The notes beneath the pieces are model-generated. The model was not told the DNA's origin, did not search any database, and saw only the letters and a list, made by a program, of their open reading frames with translations. Positions 49,966-59,654 of a DNA stretch of 64,000 bases are shown here, in pieces. This stretch comes from Acinetobacter tibetensis (lineage in GTDB: Bacteria; Pseudomonadota; Gammaproteobacteria; Pseudomonadales; Moraxellaceae): positions 2,914,001-2,978,000 of the forward strand of contig NZ_CP098732.1 of assembly GCF_023824315.1 (NCBI RefSeq), given 5' to 3'. Each line of letters opens with the position of its first letter. Within the stretch, counting starts at the first letter, position 1. The position numbers were made by a program, and so were the translations under genes.

Positions 49966-52034
49966 TGTCTAAACATACCGTTTTATTTGAACTTGGCTGT
50001 GAAGAACTTCCCCCAAAAAGCTTAAAAACTTTACGTGATGCCTTACAAGCTGAAACCGTAAAAGGCTTAAAAGATGCTGGCTTGGCTTTTGATTCTATCG
50101 AAGCCTATGCTGCGCCACGTCGTTTGGCATTGAAAATTATCAATGTAGATGCAGCGCAAGCAGACACGCAAAAACGTTTTGATGGTCCTGCTGTACAAGC
50201 TGCTTATGATGCTGAAGGCAAGCCGACCAAAGCACTTGAAGGCTTTATGCGTGGTCAAGGCATTACCGCGGATCAAGTTTCTACTTTCCAAGCAGGTAAA
50301 GTTGAAAAAGTCTGCTTCTTGAAAGATGTTAAAGGTCAAAGCCTTGATGCTTTACTGCCACAAATTTTACAAACCGCTTTGGACAACCTTCCAATTGCAA
50401 AACGTATGCGTTCTGCGGCAAGCCGTACTGAATTCGTGCGTCCTGTAAAATGGGTTGTGTTGCTTAAAGATAACGATATTGTTGATGCAACCATTCAGGA
50501 TCACCAAGCAGGCAATGTGACTTATGGTCATCGTTTCCATGCGCCTGAAGCGATTACTTTAGCCAATGCAGATGCTTATTTAGATGCACTTCGTGCTGCG
50601 AAAGTTGTGGCGAATTTTGAAGAACGCCAAGCGATCATTGATCAACAAGTGAAAGCACTTGCGGATGAAGTCAATGCAATTGCGATTGTGCCTGCGGATC
50701 TTCGTGACGAAGTGACCGCATTGGTGGAATGGCCAGTTGCACTTCGTGCCAGCTTTGAAGAACGTTTCCTTGCTGTGCCTCAAGAAGCATTAATTACTAC
50801 CATGCAGGACAACCAAAAGTATTTCTGCTTGGTCAATAGCGATAACAAGCTCCAGCCTTACTTCATTACCGTTTCAAACATTGAGTCTAAAGATCCGTCT
50901 CAAATTATTGAAGGTAATGAGAAAGTGGTACGTCCACGTTTGTCAGATGCTGAATTCTTCTTCTTACAAGATCAAAAGCAACCGCTTGCGTCTCGTAAAG
51001 AAAAACTGGCGAATATGGTATTCCAAGCACAATTGGGTACACTTTGGAACAAATCTGAACGGATTGCCAAATTGGCTGTAGCCCTTGCGCCAATTACAGG
51101 TGCAACCGTTGCCGATGCTGAAAAAGCAGCACTGCTTGCAAAGTGTGACTTAACGTCTGAACTTGTAGGTGAATTCCCAGAACTTCAAGGGATTGCGGGC
51201 ACTTACTACGCACGTCTTGAAGGCGAAAATGACGAAGTGGCTGAAGCTTTAGGTGAACAATATCTTCCGAAATTTGCGGGTGATGTTTTACCGAAAACCA
51301 AGACAGGTACAACGATTGCGCTTGCTGACCGTTTAGACACGCTCACAGGTATTTTTGGTATTGGTCAAGCGCCTACAGGTTCTAAAGACCCGTTTGCTTT
51401 ACGTCGTTCTGCGATTGGTATTTTGCGTTTAGTGACTGAAAACAATCTTGATGTTTCGATTGAAGAACTCATCAAGTTGGCTTTGGCGGCTTATGGCGAT
51501 GTATTGAAAGATCACGACAAGACTTTGGCGGATGCTGTTGCATTCCTAGAAGGTCGTTACCGTGCAAAATATGAAGACCAAGGTGTTGCTGTTGACGTGA
51601 TTCAAGCCGTTCAAGCGTTGTCGCCAAAATCTCCTCTTGATTTTGACAAGCGTGTGAATGCGGTCAACCACTTCCGTAACTTGCCTGAAGCTGCTGCTTT
51701 GGCTGCGGCAAACAAACGTGTTGCCAACATTCTTGCAAAAGAAGCGGCACCAGAAGGTTCTGTAGTTGAAGCGAAATTGGTTGAAGATGCAGAGAAAGCA
51801 TTATTCGCTGAACTTCAAGCCATTACCCCAATGGTTGAGCCATTATTGGCTGCGAAAGACTACACCGAAGCACTTTCTAAATTAGCTACCCTTCGTGCAC
51901 CAATTGATGCCTTCTTTGATGGCGTAATGGTGATGGCTGATGATGCTGACCTGAAAGCAAACCGTTTACGTTTATTGGCTCAGCTACGTGGCTTGTTTAC
52001 CAGTGTTGCAGATATTTCAGTGTTGCAGCATTAA
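49965..52034 (+). CDS. glyS: Glycyl-tRNA synthetase beta subunit
   Basis: The tRNA-recognising beta subunit; 689 residues beginning [17 protein letters not shown], with [13 protein letters not shown] and [15 protein letters not shown] typical of GlyS, and an anticodon-binding helical domain near the end. It is translationally coupled to glyQ through the TAATG overlap. Confidence 0.97.
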   Translation: MSKHTVLFELGCEELPPKSLKTLRDALQAETVKGLKDAGLAFDSIEAYAAPRRLALKIINVDAAQADTQKRFDGPAVQAAYDAEGKPTKALEGFMRGQGITADQVSTFQAGKVEKVCFLKDVKGQSLDALLPQILQTALDNLPIAKRMRSAASRTEFVRPVKWVVLLKDNDIVDATIQDHQAGNVTYGHRFHAPEAITLANADAYLDALRAAKVVANFEERQAIIDQQVKALADEVNAIAIVPADLRDEVTALVEWPVALRASFEERFLAVPQEALITTMQDNQKYFCLVNSDNKLQPYFITVSNIESKDPSQIIEGNEKVVRPRLSDAEFFFLQDQKQPLASRKEKLANMVFQAQLGTLWNKSERIAKLAVALAPITGATVADAEKAALLAKCDLTSELVGEFPELQGIAGTYYARLEGENDEVAEALGEQYLPKFAGDVLPKTKTGTTIALADRLDTLTGIFGIGQAPTGSKDPFALRRSAIGILRLVTENNLDVSIEELIKLALAAYGDVLKDHDKTLADAVAFLEGRYRAKYEDQGVAVDVIQAVQALSPKSPLDFDKRVNAVNHFRNLPEAAALAAANKRVANILAKEAAPEGSVVEAKLVEDAEKALFAELQAITPMVEPLLAAKDYTEALSKLATLRAPIDAFFDGVMVMADDADLKANRLRLLAQLRGLFTSVADISVLQH

Positions 52035-52060
52035 GCTCAATAATTGAATTTCAAACAAAA

Positions 52061-52087
52061 ACCCGCTATAAATTAGTGGGTTTTTTT
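52061..52087 (+). terminator. Intrinsic terminator of glyQS
   Basis: ACCCGCT pairs with AGTGGGT (one mismatch) and is followed by a run of T. It separates glyS from the next, foreign-looking gene by only 15 bases. Confidence 0.78.
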
Positions 52088-52101
52088 ATAATGAAAAATT
52101 T

Positions 52102-54537
52102 ATGTCTTACTCGAATGAAATAATTGAAAATGTAAAATATCTAAGAACGACAAATGCAAATGAAGCAGAGACTAGAAAAAAAGTTATAGATCTTATTTTA
52201 GAGGAGGTCTTGGGCTGGAGTTCTAGGGACATAGCTTATGAAGAAAAAATTCAAGAGGATGGTAGTACTAAATATGCAGATTACATTATTAGTAATGCGA
52301 ATTACTCCTTATTAGTTGAAGCTAAGAGAATTAACATAGGTTTTAAGTTACCTCAATCTGCTCAACCTAGATTAAATAAAGCTTTTGTAAAAGAAGACGT
52401 AGGTTCAGCTATTATTCAAGCTAGGGACTATTGCAGACAAAAATCAATTCCGTTTGCAATGGTAACAAATGGTGATCAATGGATAATTTTTCCTGCATGT
52501 CGTACCGATGGCGTTAGTTTTGAAGAATCTACAGCTATTATCTTCGATAGTATTGAAGATGTCCTTATCAATCGAAATGAATACTTTAAAAGTTTAGTAT
52601 CTCGTAAAGGTTTTCTTGAAGAAAATCTAAAAATTGAGTTACTTGGAAGAACGATCGATCAAATCGAAGATAGAAGACTAAATAAATTCTTCAAGGGTAC
52701 TTCTTCAAATCTGAATCCCGTTTATCCATTTATCGAAAGTGAAATAACTCTAGCATTCTCAGATTCTTTAATTACTACTGATGCTGAACTTTTGGAAAAA
52801 TGTTATGTAAGTAATAGTGATCGACAAAAATTTGATCAAAAAATTCAAATGCATTTACAAAAAAAGGAAGCAATTTTTTCTAAAAATATTATTAGACCAT
52901 TAAGACCTAAAGAGTCAAAGCTCTTTAATAAAAAAATTGAAGGCACATCTCAATTGAATAGACCTCTTGCAATACTTCTTCTTGGTAGTGTTGGATCAGG
53001 TAAAAGTACTTTTTTGGAATATACATATAAAGTTGCAAGCCAATCTTTTTTTTCAGGAGGTCATGAATATAACCCCCAGTGGATAAAAATTGATTTCAGA
53101 AATTATTCTGCTCAAGAAAATTCATTAGATTTTATTTATAATAATATATTTGAAATAATTACCGATGAAAATTATCCATTTAATGATAATGAAAAGGTGA
53201 TATTAAAAGCATATCATCAAGAAATTGAAGCGTTAAAAAAAGGGCCGCTAGCTCTTTTTGGTTCGAAAGAAGAAATTCAGAAAAAAATTGCTGAGAAAAT
53301 TTACAATGATTACCAAAATAAAAAACCATACATTGATAAACTGTTAAAGTTTTACTCATCAAAATCTCCTGTTTTTGTAGTGATTGATAATGTAGACCAA
53401 TTTGAATCGGAAGAAGTTCAATCTACAATATTTTCTAACTCAATTGCCTTTGCTGGAAAATTAAATATAAATCTTATTATAGCAATGCGTGAATCCACGT
53501 ATATCAATCATAGAAATTCACCAACTTTCGATGCTTTTGACTTTGACCCAATTTTAATTGAACCACCCGAGATTTCTTCAGTTATCTCAAAAAGATTTAC
53601 CCTAGCAGAACAATTATTACAAGGGAAAAAATGTTCGTTTACATCGTTAAATGGTGCAAAATTTGATGTTAACAATCTAGCAGATTTTATAAGTCTAACT
53701 AAAAGTTCCGTTTTAGGAACAGAAATTGGAAATAGAATTGATGTACTCGCTAACCATGACGTACGCTTAGCACTTAGAATGACCCGTGAGTTTTTAGCAA
53801 ATGGATACACCGATCCAGCCAAAGCCATTAACTTCCATCAAACAGGAAAACCCTATAAATTGCCGCCACATGAAGCATTTCGTTCAATTTTATTAGGAAA
53901 TAGATCTGTATATGATGAAAGTTATTCTGTAATTGGAAACCCCCTAGATTCTAAATTAAATCAAAATAATTCAGAACTATTAAGATTATTTATTCTTGCA
54001 GGTTTAGTGAGACAGTACTCACTAAATAGCTCAGTATTTATTACGGCAGAAGATATAAAAAATGCTTTAGCAGAAATTGGTTTTAAGGAAAATATTGTTT
54101 TACAAGTACTCAAAGATTTATGTGAAAAAAGATTTATCCATACAAAGTCACATAAAATAGCAGATATGCAGAGCAGTTTTTATCCTAGCCGATTAGGCGG
54201 ACATGTCATAAAAGTTCTATTAGGAGATTTAGCATTTATTGAAAATATTTTAATGGATACATTTATTAGTGATAATGAAATATGGCACAATTTAAAACAA
54301 CTGAGTGAGCAAGTTTCATATGAAAGAAGTAATATTGTTAAAAGGTTAAAAATTCGTATAGAAAGAGTTCAAACTTTTTATACTTATATGCAAAAATTAT
54401 ATTCTCCACTTCTTGAGCAAGCTAAAATTAGAAATTTGGAAACTATTTGGCTTACAAATCCTTTGGAAGAAGCCCAGAAAGATTTATATGCAAATTGTGA
54501 AAGGGCAATTACTCGTGCCACACAAAACTATGGCTAA
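52102..54537 (+). CDS. PD-(D/E)XK nuclease-like / P-loop ATPase fusion, candidate defence protein
   Basis: An 811-residue protein in three parts. The N-terminus (about 10-130) resembles the HsdR N-terminal nuclease fold: Asp60 and the Glu73-Ala-Lys75 pair in LLVEAKR make a PD-(D/E)XK site. The middle is a P-loop ATPase with Walker A GSVGSGKST (295-303), Walker B VFVVIDNVDQ (424-433; Asp429) and a following IAMREST segment of STAND/KAP/ORC type. Near 655-710 a winged-helix-like stretch follows. Codons favour AGA, ATA and TTA, unlike glyS, and no ribosome site is visible. No partner gene is adjacent. Function is not known to me; defence is inference. Confidence 0.75.
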   Translation: MSYSNEIIENVKYLRTTNANEAETRKKVIDLILEEVLGWSSRDIAYEEKIQEDGSTKYADYIISNANYSLLVEAKRINIGFKLPQSAQPRLNKAFVKEDVGSAIIQARDYCRQKSIPFAMVTNGDQWIIFPACRTDGVSFEESTAIIFDSIEDVLINRNEYFKSLVSRKGFLEENLKIELLGRTIDQIEDRRLNKFFKGTSSNLNPVYPFIESEITLAFSDSLITTDAELLEKCYVSNSDRQKFDQKIQMHLQKKEAIFSKNIIRPLRPKESKLFNKKIEGTSQLNRPLAILLLGSVGSGKSTFLEYTYKVASQSFFSGGHEYNPQWIKIDFRNYSAQENSLDFIYNNIFEIITDENYPFNDNEKVILKAYHQEIEALKKGPLALFGSKEEIQKKIAEKIYNDYQNKKPYIDKLLKFYSSKSPVFVVIDNVDQFESEEVQSTIFSNSIAFAGKLNINLIIAMRESTYINHRNSPTFDAFDFDPILIEPPEISSVISKRFTLAEQLLQGKKCSFTSLNGAKFDVNNLADFISLTKSSVLGTEIGNRIDVLANHDVRLALRMTREFLANGYTDPAKAINFHQTGKPYKLPPHEAFRSILLGNRSVYDESYSVIGNPLDSKLNQNNSELLRLFILAGLVRQYSLNSSVFITAEDIKNALAEIGFKENIVLQVLKDLCEKRFIHTKSHKIADMQSSFYPSRLGGHVIKVLLGDLAFIENILMDTFISDNEIWHNLKQLSEQVSYERSNIVKRLKIRIERVQTFYTYMQKLYSPLLEQAKIRNLETIWLTNPLEEAQKDLYANCERAITRATQNYG

Positions 54538-54629
54538 CTTTATAAATTAATATTCCACTTCTATTCTAGATAAATACATTATGAACCTAACAAATCTTTA
54601 GCAAAACAGTTTGTGCAGATCAGGGCTAT

Positions 54630-54663
54630 CAGACTTGGAAGCCTGCGCAGGATATAAAGTCTG
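54630..54663. repeat. Nested hairpin
   Basis: CAGACTT (54630-54636) pairs with AAGTCTG (54657-54663), enclosing CCTGC/GCAGG (54642-54651). It lies between the ATPase gene and the next lipoprotein. There is no T-run. Confidence 0.5.
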
Positions 54664-54738
54664 CTTAAAACCTATAGGATTTTTACTTTCATTTCCCTAT
54701 ACTCAAGCTAACAACACTCAACAAAAAAGAACGTTAAT

Positions 54739-55128
54739 ATGAAATTAAAAACACTTTTACTTACGGGCTTCACTTGCGCAGCACTCACAGCATGTACTTC
54801 ATCTCCTAAAATTCCACAACTGGAAACAGGTGTACTACAAGAAGTTCAAAACCTAGATGTATATCCAGACACAACTGACAATAAAGCCAAACTCACCAAA
54901 TTTATTGACAAATGCGTCATCGAATTTACAGGGAATTTAGAAGCAGGCAAAGTCATTGAACAATGGTCTTTTAGAGGCAATACCCTCATTACAGGTAGTA
55001 CAGCAACATTCGAGAAAGATGGTACCAGTCAAGCCAGCAATTTCGACCTGAACAATGCCCAAGTACAGCAAAATTTCATTAAATTACGTAAAAACTTCGC
55101 CAAAGATGCTGTTGCGCAATGTAACTAA
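54739..55128 (+). CDS. Putative small lipoprotein
   Basis: A 129-residue protein with signal peptide and lipobox LTAC, so lipid-anchored. The mature part is polar with cysteines near residue 59 and at the C-terminus (QCN), which may form a disulfide. I do not recognise a named family. A strong terminator follows, so it is a single-gene unit. Confidence 0.75.
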   Translation: MKLKTLLLTGFTCAALTACTSSPKIPQLETGVLQEVQNLDVYPDTTDNKAKLTKFIDKCVIEFTGNLEAGKVIEQWSFRGNTLITGSTATFEKDGTSQASNFDLNNAQVQQNFIKLRKNFAKDAVAQCN

Positions 55129-55138
55129 GCAACACAGA

Positions 55139-55168
55139 GGCTTTGCATCCATATGATGCAAAGCCTTT
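55139..55168 (+). terminator. Intrinsic terminator
   Basis: A perfect 11-bp stem GGCTTTGCATC/GATGCAAAGCC with a five-base loop, followed by TTT and an A-run. It ends the small lipoprotein gene and could act in either direction. Confidence 0.78.
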
Positions 55169-55436
55169 AAAAAATATTTAAAATTCAAAACTATAAATTC
55201 ATTTCCTACAATATCCCTGCACTTACATAAGTTTGCCGATATCAACAAATGGCAGCATTTAGATACATCAACACCCTCTAGCAAGCATGTATCTCTACAA
55301 TCTTGTAGCGAGTGTTAAGCTGTTGTACTGAACTGTGTAAGTTTCATCTCAAACGCCAAAATGCATATTGAATCTGTTTATGATGCCTCACACATCCCCT
55401 CCCAATAACGGGTGCAATGATAGAGGAAAATCCAAC
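55169..55436. other. Intergenic region, no gene seen
   Basis: The rest of a 308-bp gap; A+T-rich at its start. A GAGGA ribosome site for the next gene is at its right end. Confidence 0.4.
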
Positions 55437-56045
55437 ATGAACATGATAAAAACAGCATTCATGAGTACCGCATTTTTTGCTTCTGCTTCAGTCTTTGCCA
55501 ATGTCGCAGTCAATGGACAGGTCAATGCCTCTGCCGAAGCACAAAGCAATACTCACGGTGTATTACACAACATTCATGAAGGTGTAACGACTTCTGCCAA
55601 GAAAGTCGGCAATGGTTTAAGCACAGCAACAGAAAATGTTGGACATGGCGTTCAACATACTTCTACCCAAGTTGGACAGGGACTCAGCACAGCATCCGAA
55701 CGCGTCGGTCAAGGCATTGAAAATGGTGCTCAAAAAACTAAATCTACCAGTAAAGCAGTATGGAGCAACACTAAACAGTTCAGCGCAGAACAAATGAAAA
55801 ATGCAGGTCAAACTGCAACCAAAGCCAAAGACTACAGTGTGGAAAAAGCCGAAAGAACCCAAGCCTATTTGGGGCAAAAAATGCAGCAAGGTAAAGCAAC
55901 CACTCAACACACTTGGAACAAAACCAAAACTGCACTCAGTACAACTGCACAGGCAGATGTGAACGCACAGGTGGGCGTGCATACCCCTATTACCAAAACT
56001 CAGGTTGGGGTTTCATCACAAACGGCAGTGAACACAGCACAATAA
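55437..56045 (+). CDS. Exported repeat-rich (LEA/apolipoprotein-like) protein
   Basis: A 202-residue secreted protein: the signal peptide ends near SVFA-NVAV. The mature part is Gly/Ala/Thr/Lys-rich with imperfect 11-residue-type repeats (VGNGLSTATENV, VGQGLSTASERV, VGQGIENGAQKT), the amphipathic pattern of LEA or apolipoprotein-like helices that coat surfaces or buffer stress. It shares W..TK..S.EQ and a lysine-rich helix with the gene 188 bp downstream, so the two are probably tandem paralogues. Function unknown. Confidence 0.7.
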   Translation: MNMIKTAFMSTAFFASASVFANVAVNGQVNASAEAQSNTHGVLHNIHEGVTTSAKKVGNGLSTATENVGHGVQHTSTQVGQGLSTASERVGQGIENGAQKTKSTSKAVWSNTKQFSAEQMKNAGQTATKAKDYSVEKAERTQAYLGQKMQQGKATTQHTWNKTKTALSTTAQADVNAQVGVHTPITKTQVGVSSQTAVNTAQ

Positions 56046-56233
56046 TGCTACCAATCCATTGGTGTAGACACATTTTTAAACCAAGCAGTACTTGGGCATT
56101 CAATGAAAATTCTTGACGTCCGATGGGATACAGCAGAATATGAGGTATCCATTCGATCATGACACTATGCAAAACATGCCAGCCTACAACATGTTTTCTG
56201 CAACATAGTGCAGAGCAATAGAGGACAAAGTGC

Positions 56234-56662
56234 ATGCAATTGATAAAAGCCGCCTTAATTTCCAGTACGGTGTTCGTGGCTATGACTCTATCTGCCCATG
56301 CTGCAGAAAGTGGCAAGAAAAAAGGCTATGGAGATAATCCAAATATTTTTGAAGTGCTGGGGCAAAAAACCTTAGATACCGCCCAGGATGCTGCCAATGC
56401 TGTGGATCGGACGACACAAAAAGGCATTGCCAAAGTCAGACCGAAAGTCGCTGGCACTTGGCAGGAAACCAAAATCTATAGTGAGGAGCAGACTGAAATC
56501 GCCAAAGAAAACTCACAGAAAGCCGCCGCTACAGTCAATAAAAAATGGAATGAAGCCAAAGCCAGTGTTTTAGGTGATCCTAATAGCCCGCCTGCTCCCA
56601 TCGAATCGCACCCACTGAGTCAATCCAGCACTTCCCCTGCTCAGAATGGACAACTGAACTAA
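56234..56662 (+). CDS. Exported paralogue of the preceding repeat-rich protein
   Basis: A 142-residue secreted protein with a signal peptide ending near AHA-AES. The core GTWQETKIYSEEQTEIAKENS...VNKKWNEAKASV parallels VWSNTKQFSAEQ and HTWNKTKTALS of the upstream gene. The C-terminus is Pro/Ser-rich. The sequence suggests a helical, unstructured or surface-binding periplasmic protein; no function is assigned. Confidence 0.68.
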   Translation: MQLIKAALISSTVFVAMTLSAHAAESGKKKGYGDNPNIFEVLGQKTLDTAQDAANAVDRTTQKGIAKVRPKVAGTWQETKIYSEEQTEIAKENSQKAAATVNKKWNEAKASVLGDPNSPPAPIESHPLSQSSTSPAQNGQLN

Positions 56663-56680
56663 AACTATTTTAAAAAATAA

Positions 56681-56710
56681 AAAAGCGCAGCCGACAGACT
56701 GCGCTTTTTT
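56681..56710. terminator. Bidirectional intrinsic terminator
   Basis: GCGCAG pairs with CTGCGC, with four A on the left (and a longer A-rich stretch before) and six T on the right. It is shared by the convergent paralogue and dehydrogenase genes. Confidence 0.88.
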
Positions 56711-56719
56711 CATTTTTAG

Positions 56720-57673
56720 TCAGGCAACTTGGCGAATTGGTTGTCCTTGCTGAAAGGCAGTCACATTTTCCACCATCTGCTGCACAATACGCTGTCGTGC
56801 ATCAACACTGCCCCACGCACTGTGCGGAGTGATAATTAAATTTGGAATATCTGCTGCCAATAGCACATTGCCATCTTTCGGTGGCTCTACTGTTAATACA
56901 TCGGTCGCAGCACCTGCAATACGCCCTTCACGCAAAGCCTGTGCCAAAGCGGCTTCATCGACAATACCCCCGCGCGCGCAATTAATCAGAAAGGCGCTGG
57001 CTTTCATCAATTCAAATTCATCCGTACTGATTAAGTTACGGGTAGAATCGGTCAGTGGGCAATGCAGTGTGAGAAAATCCACCTGTGGCAATAATTCAGA
57101 CAAAGGCAAACGACCTTCACGTTGTGGGCGATCAGGTAAAGTAGCAATCAAGACTCGCATATCAAAGGCTTGCGCCAGTTTGGCCACGGCCTGCCCTAGC
57201 TCACCATAACCCACAATGCCCAAGGTTTTACCCGCAAGTTCCACAATCGGAAAGTCCAGTAAACAGAACTGTTTTGAGCTATTCCATACGCCTTGCTTCA
57301 CCGCATGGTCATATTTCAGCAGTGAAGTTGCCAATGCCAACATCAAAGCCAAAGTGTGTTGTGCCACCGCCGAAGTGCCATATCCCTGACAGTTACACAC
57401 CACAATGCCCTGTGCTTTGGCTTGAGCTAAGTCGACATTATTGGTGCCCGTGGCAGAGATTAAAATCAGTTTTAACTGTGGGCATTGCTGCATCACTTGT
57501 GCAGAAATCTGTACTTTATTGGTGATAATGACCTGTGCATCTTGCACGCGTTGTAGTACCTGATCGGTTGATGTTGCAGGATATAAAATCAGCTCATCAA
57601 AAGCGGCAGTTAAGGGTCTCAGATCCAAATCATGCTGATCTAAAGATTCCACATCTAAAAATACTGCCCTCAT
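56720..57673 (-). CDS. D-2-hydroxyacid dehydrogenase (glycerate/hydroxypyruvate type)
   Basis: A 317-residue NAD-dependent dehydrogenase. The NAD motif is LGIVGYGELGQAVA (about 150-163); catalytic Arg lies in CARGGIVDE, Glu in VEPP and His in PHSAWG. The pattern is closest to hydroxypyruvate reductase/glycerate dehydrogenase (HprA-like), which interconverts hydroxypyruvate and D-glycerate. Exact substrate needs biochemistry. Single gene. Confidence 0.88.
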   Translation of the reverse strand: MRAVFLDVESLDQHDLDLRPLTAAFDELILYPATSTDQVLQRVQDAQVIITNKVQISAQVMQQCPQLKLILISATGTNNVDLAQAKAQGIVVCNCQGYGTSAVAQHTLALMLALATSLLKYDHAVKQGVWNSSKQFCLLDFPIVELAGKTLGIVGYGELGQAVAKLAQAFDMRVLIATLPDRPQREGRLPLSELLPQVDFLTLHCPLTDSTRNLISTDEFELMKASAFLINCARGGIVDEAALAQALREGRIAGAATDVLTVEPPKDGNVLLAADIPNLIITPHSAWGSVDARQRIVQQMVENVTAFQQGQPIRQVA

Positions 57674-57771
57674 CCCTTGCTCCTGCTGTTATTTTCCATG
57701 ACTCATGTGCAGCTTATTAAAAGCCAAAGCAGGTTTCGGTTCAAGACATACACCGTAAAAAGAAAAATCCA

Positions 57772-57969
57772 CTATTTTGTAGAATCTTTTATACACTCAC
57801 GCACAGAAAGTCGAATTTGCTGATAAACATAACTCGCGAGCATCAACACCACCAGCACGCTACCAGCAAAGATGATTACTGCCAAATCAAAACCTTGATG
57901 AATGAGATAAATCAAACTAAAAATCAGTGTGATAGACAAAAGTACAGCAGGTATAAATATCCTATTCAT
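57772..57969 (-). CDS. Small membrane protein, unknown
   Basis: A 65-residue protein with two hydrophobic helices (about 5-22 and 29-48) and a basic C-terminus. The start MNRIFIPAVL has AAGGTCAGG upstream; a longer frame to 58020 would run through the terminator hairpin of the neighbouring gene, so it is rejected. I know no family. Confidence 0.55.
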   Translation of the reverse strand: MNRIFIPAVLLSITLIFSLIYLIHQGFDLAVIIFAGSVLVVLMLASYVYQQIRLSVRECIKDSTK

Positions 57970-57992
57970 ACAACCTGACCTTAAGTGAAAAA

Positions 57993-58022
57993 TAAAAAAG
58001 AGTGGATATTTTTTATCCACTC
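57993..58022 (-). terminator. Intrinsic terminator
   Basis: GAGTGGATA pairs perfectly with TATCCACTC; read leftwards a run of T follows. It ends the alpha/beta-hydrolase gene. Confidence 0.85.
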
Positions 58023-58087
58023 TTTCGATCTTAAACCAATTCAGTTAAAAATCAAGCCATCCAAATCAAATAAGATTCACCTAATTT

Positions 58088-59383
58088 TTAGGCTTGTTCT
58101 ACGTCTTCCGATTCTTCGGGTTGCGTCATGAACTTGGCGGTTTCAGGCGTATCCTCAATAAAGTCATTGCCACCATATTCATCACTGCTGAGATTAAATT
58201 GCTTATAGCTGAGCAAGTAATAGTCGCTATATTTTTTTAACACCAACGGGTGCATCCCAGCAGACAATTCATCCTGTTCTTTGAACAGTTTCATTACATG
58301 ACGGTCATTCATGGCAATCACATAGCGTTCATCGTTCAGGCTAATCTGTACTAGTCCCGTGCCTTTGGCAAAAATCGGAATCAGGAATTTATGGTTGAGG
58401 TTAATCGCATTTTGCGCATAACTTTCAATTTTCTGGGTAATCACGTTAAACACCAGACCATGCCCAAAACTGTCCAACAACTGACTGTTACTTTCCTGTG
58501 GCAAATTCACCTGAATGCCCAATTTCAACAGATCTTGTTCACTGACCTGACGGTTACTGAGTAACTGACGAATAATGCTTTGTTTCAGTTTGGCATCAAA
58601 AAACTGACTATCCAACTGCATGTCATTGTTTCTGAGAATTTTCCCCAGTGAACGACGATGATGCGGCAATAGGGTTTCAATCACTTTACGGTAATAAAAC
58701 TTGCTGCCTTTTTTCACCTGACGAATTTTTTGATAGAAATAGACACCGTCAAATTCGCGCGTTAAAAAGTCTTTAAGCAGCTCAGAACTTGCCAACACCG
58801 CAATGGCATCATGTCCTGTAAAGGGCAAGTTCAGCACTTTAATGTCTGGAATAACCTGTTCTAATTCAACAAAATGCGCCCGGTCTTCGGCACAGTAAGG
58901 GTCATAAACCACAATATATTCACAGTCCGCCGCAATGTCCTGCGTTTGCACCTGCATATTCGCATTGAGTTCTGCATGGTAAAACATGTTATAGCGGCTA
59001 TCTTCAACCACCTCTGGGTCAATCGAAAACTGGGGAACCAAAGACACCACACGGCTTAAACCCAACAATTTTGAATATTTAATCGCGGCATAGCCCCCCA
59101 TTGAACCGCCATAACCAATGCGTTTTTGAAAGGGGGCAATTACATCTTCAATGGCTTTGAGCAAGTTGTGCATGGACTCCGCAGGAAACCATGATTTTTC
59201 TTTGGGCATAATGCCAATCACATTAAACTCAAATTTGGCTAATGATTTTTCCGCATTGATTGCAAGTCCTTTGGCACGAGTAATTAAGTCACCAAAAGAA
59301 AAAACTAACTCGTCAGACGAACCTTTTAAAAAAATAGCGCGAATTTGTTCGTCTTCAAAAATAATGTGTTTATCCATGTCCAC
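58088..59383 (-). CDS. Two-domain alpha/beta-hydrolase-fold protein
   Basis: A 431-residue protein. The N-terminal part (about 1-225) looks like an alpha/beta hydrolase with nucleophile motif YGGSMGGYAA (Ser near residue 94), a later acidic turn (VVYDPYC) and a histidine in PFTGHDA. The C-terminal 200 residues are unassigned and rich in charged and aromatic residues. Similar GGSMGGY proteins occur near polysaccharide genes, but no such genes are here. No signal peptide; probably cytoplasmic. Reaction unknown. Confidence 0.65.
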   Translation of the reverse strand: MDMDKHIIFEDEQIRAIFLKGSSDELVFSFGDLITRAKGLAINAEKSLAKFEFNVIGIMPKEKSWFPAESMHNLLKAIEDVIAPFQKRIGYGGSMGGYAAIKYSKLLGLSRVVSLVPQFSIDPEVVEDSRYNMFYHAELNANMQVQTQDIAADCEYIVVYDPYCAEDRAHFVELEQVIPDIKVLNLPFTGHDAIAVLASSELLKDFLTREFDGVYFYQKIRQVKKGSKFYYRKVIETLLPHHRRSLGKILRNNDMQLDSQFFDAKLKQSIIRQLLSNRQVSEQDLLKLGIQVNLPQESNSQLLDSFGHGLVFNVITQKIESYAQNAINLNHKFLIPIFAKGTGLVQISLNDERYVIAMNDRHVMKLFKEQDELSAGMHPLVLKKYSDYYLLSYKQFNLSSDEYGGNDFIEDTPETAKFMTQPEESEDVEQA

Positions 59384-59424
59384 ACCGAAACAAATCGGCC
59401 CTAATTTTTTGTATCAATAAAATT

Positions 59425-59455
59425 CATAGACCAGCTACTTATTACGCTGTCTATG
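59425..59455. repeat. Hairpin in intergenic region
   Basis: CATAGAC pairs with GTCTATG, extended by AGC/GCT with one bulged base. It lies between the divergent hydrolase and methyltransferase genes; no T-run. Confidence 0.4.
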
Positions 59456-59654
59456 TAGGAGAATGTGTCGATCTCATCTGCATCACAATCAACAACAAAA
59501 TAAATCTACGGCGTCACAAATCCGTGGCAACATTTTAACGTATGCTGCAACAGATGTATGTATTAGAAAAACAAGTCCCGCCAACGCTTGCTAAGATCAC
59601 TCGGAAAGGACTATGTTATTTTATAGATGCACAGCAGATAAAAAAGCGCAAAAT

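Noticed and set aside
52091-52123. Ten-codon frame overlapping the start of the nuclease-ATPase gene, as a leader peptide
   Set aside because: No ribosome site and no regulatory amino-acid pattern; a short chance ORF is more likely. A TATAAT just before the start could mean a leaderless transcript, but no -35 box is in place.
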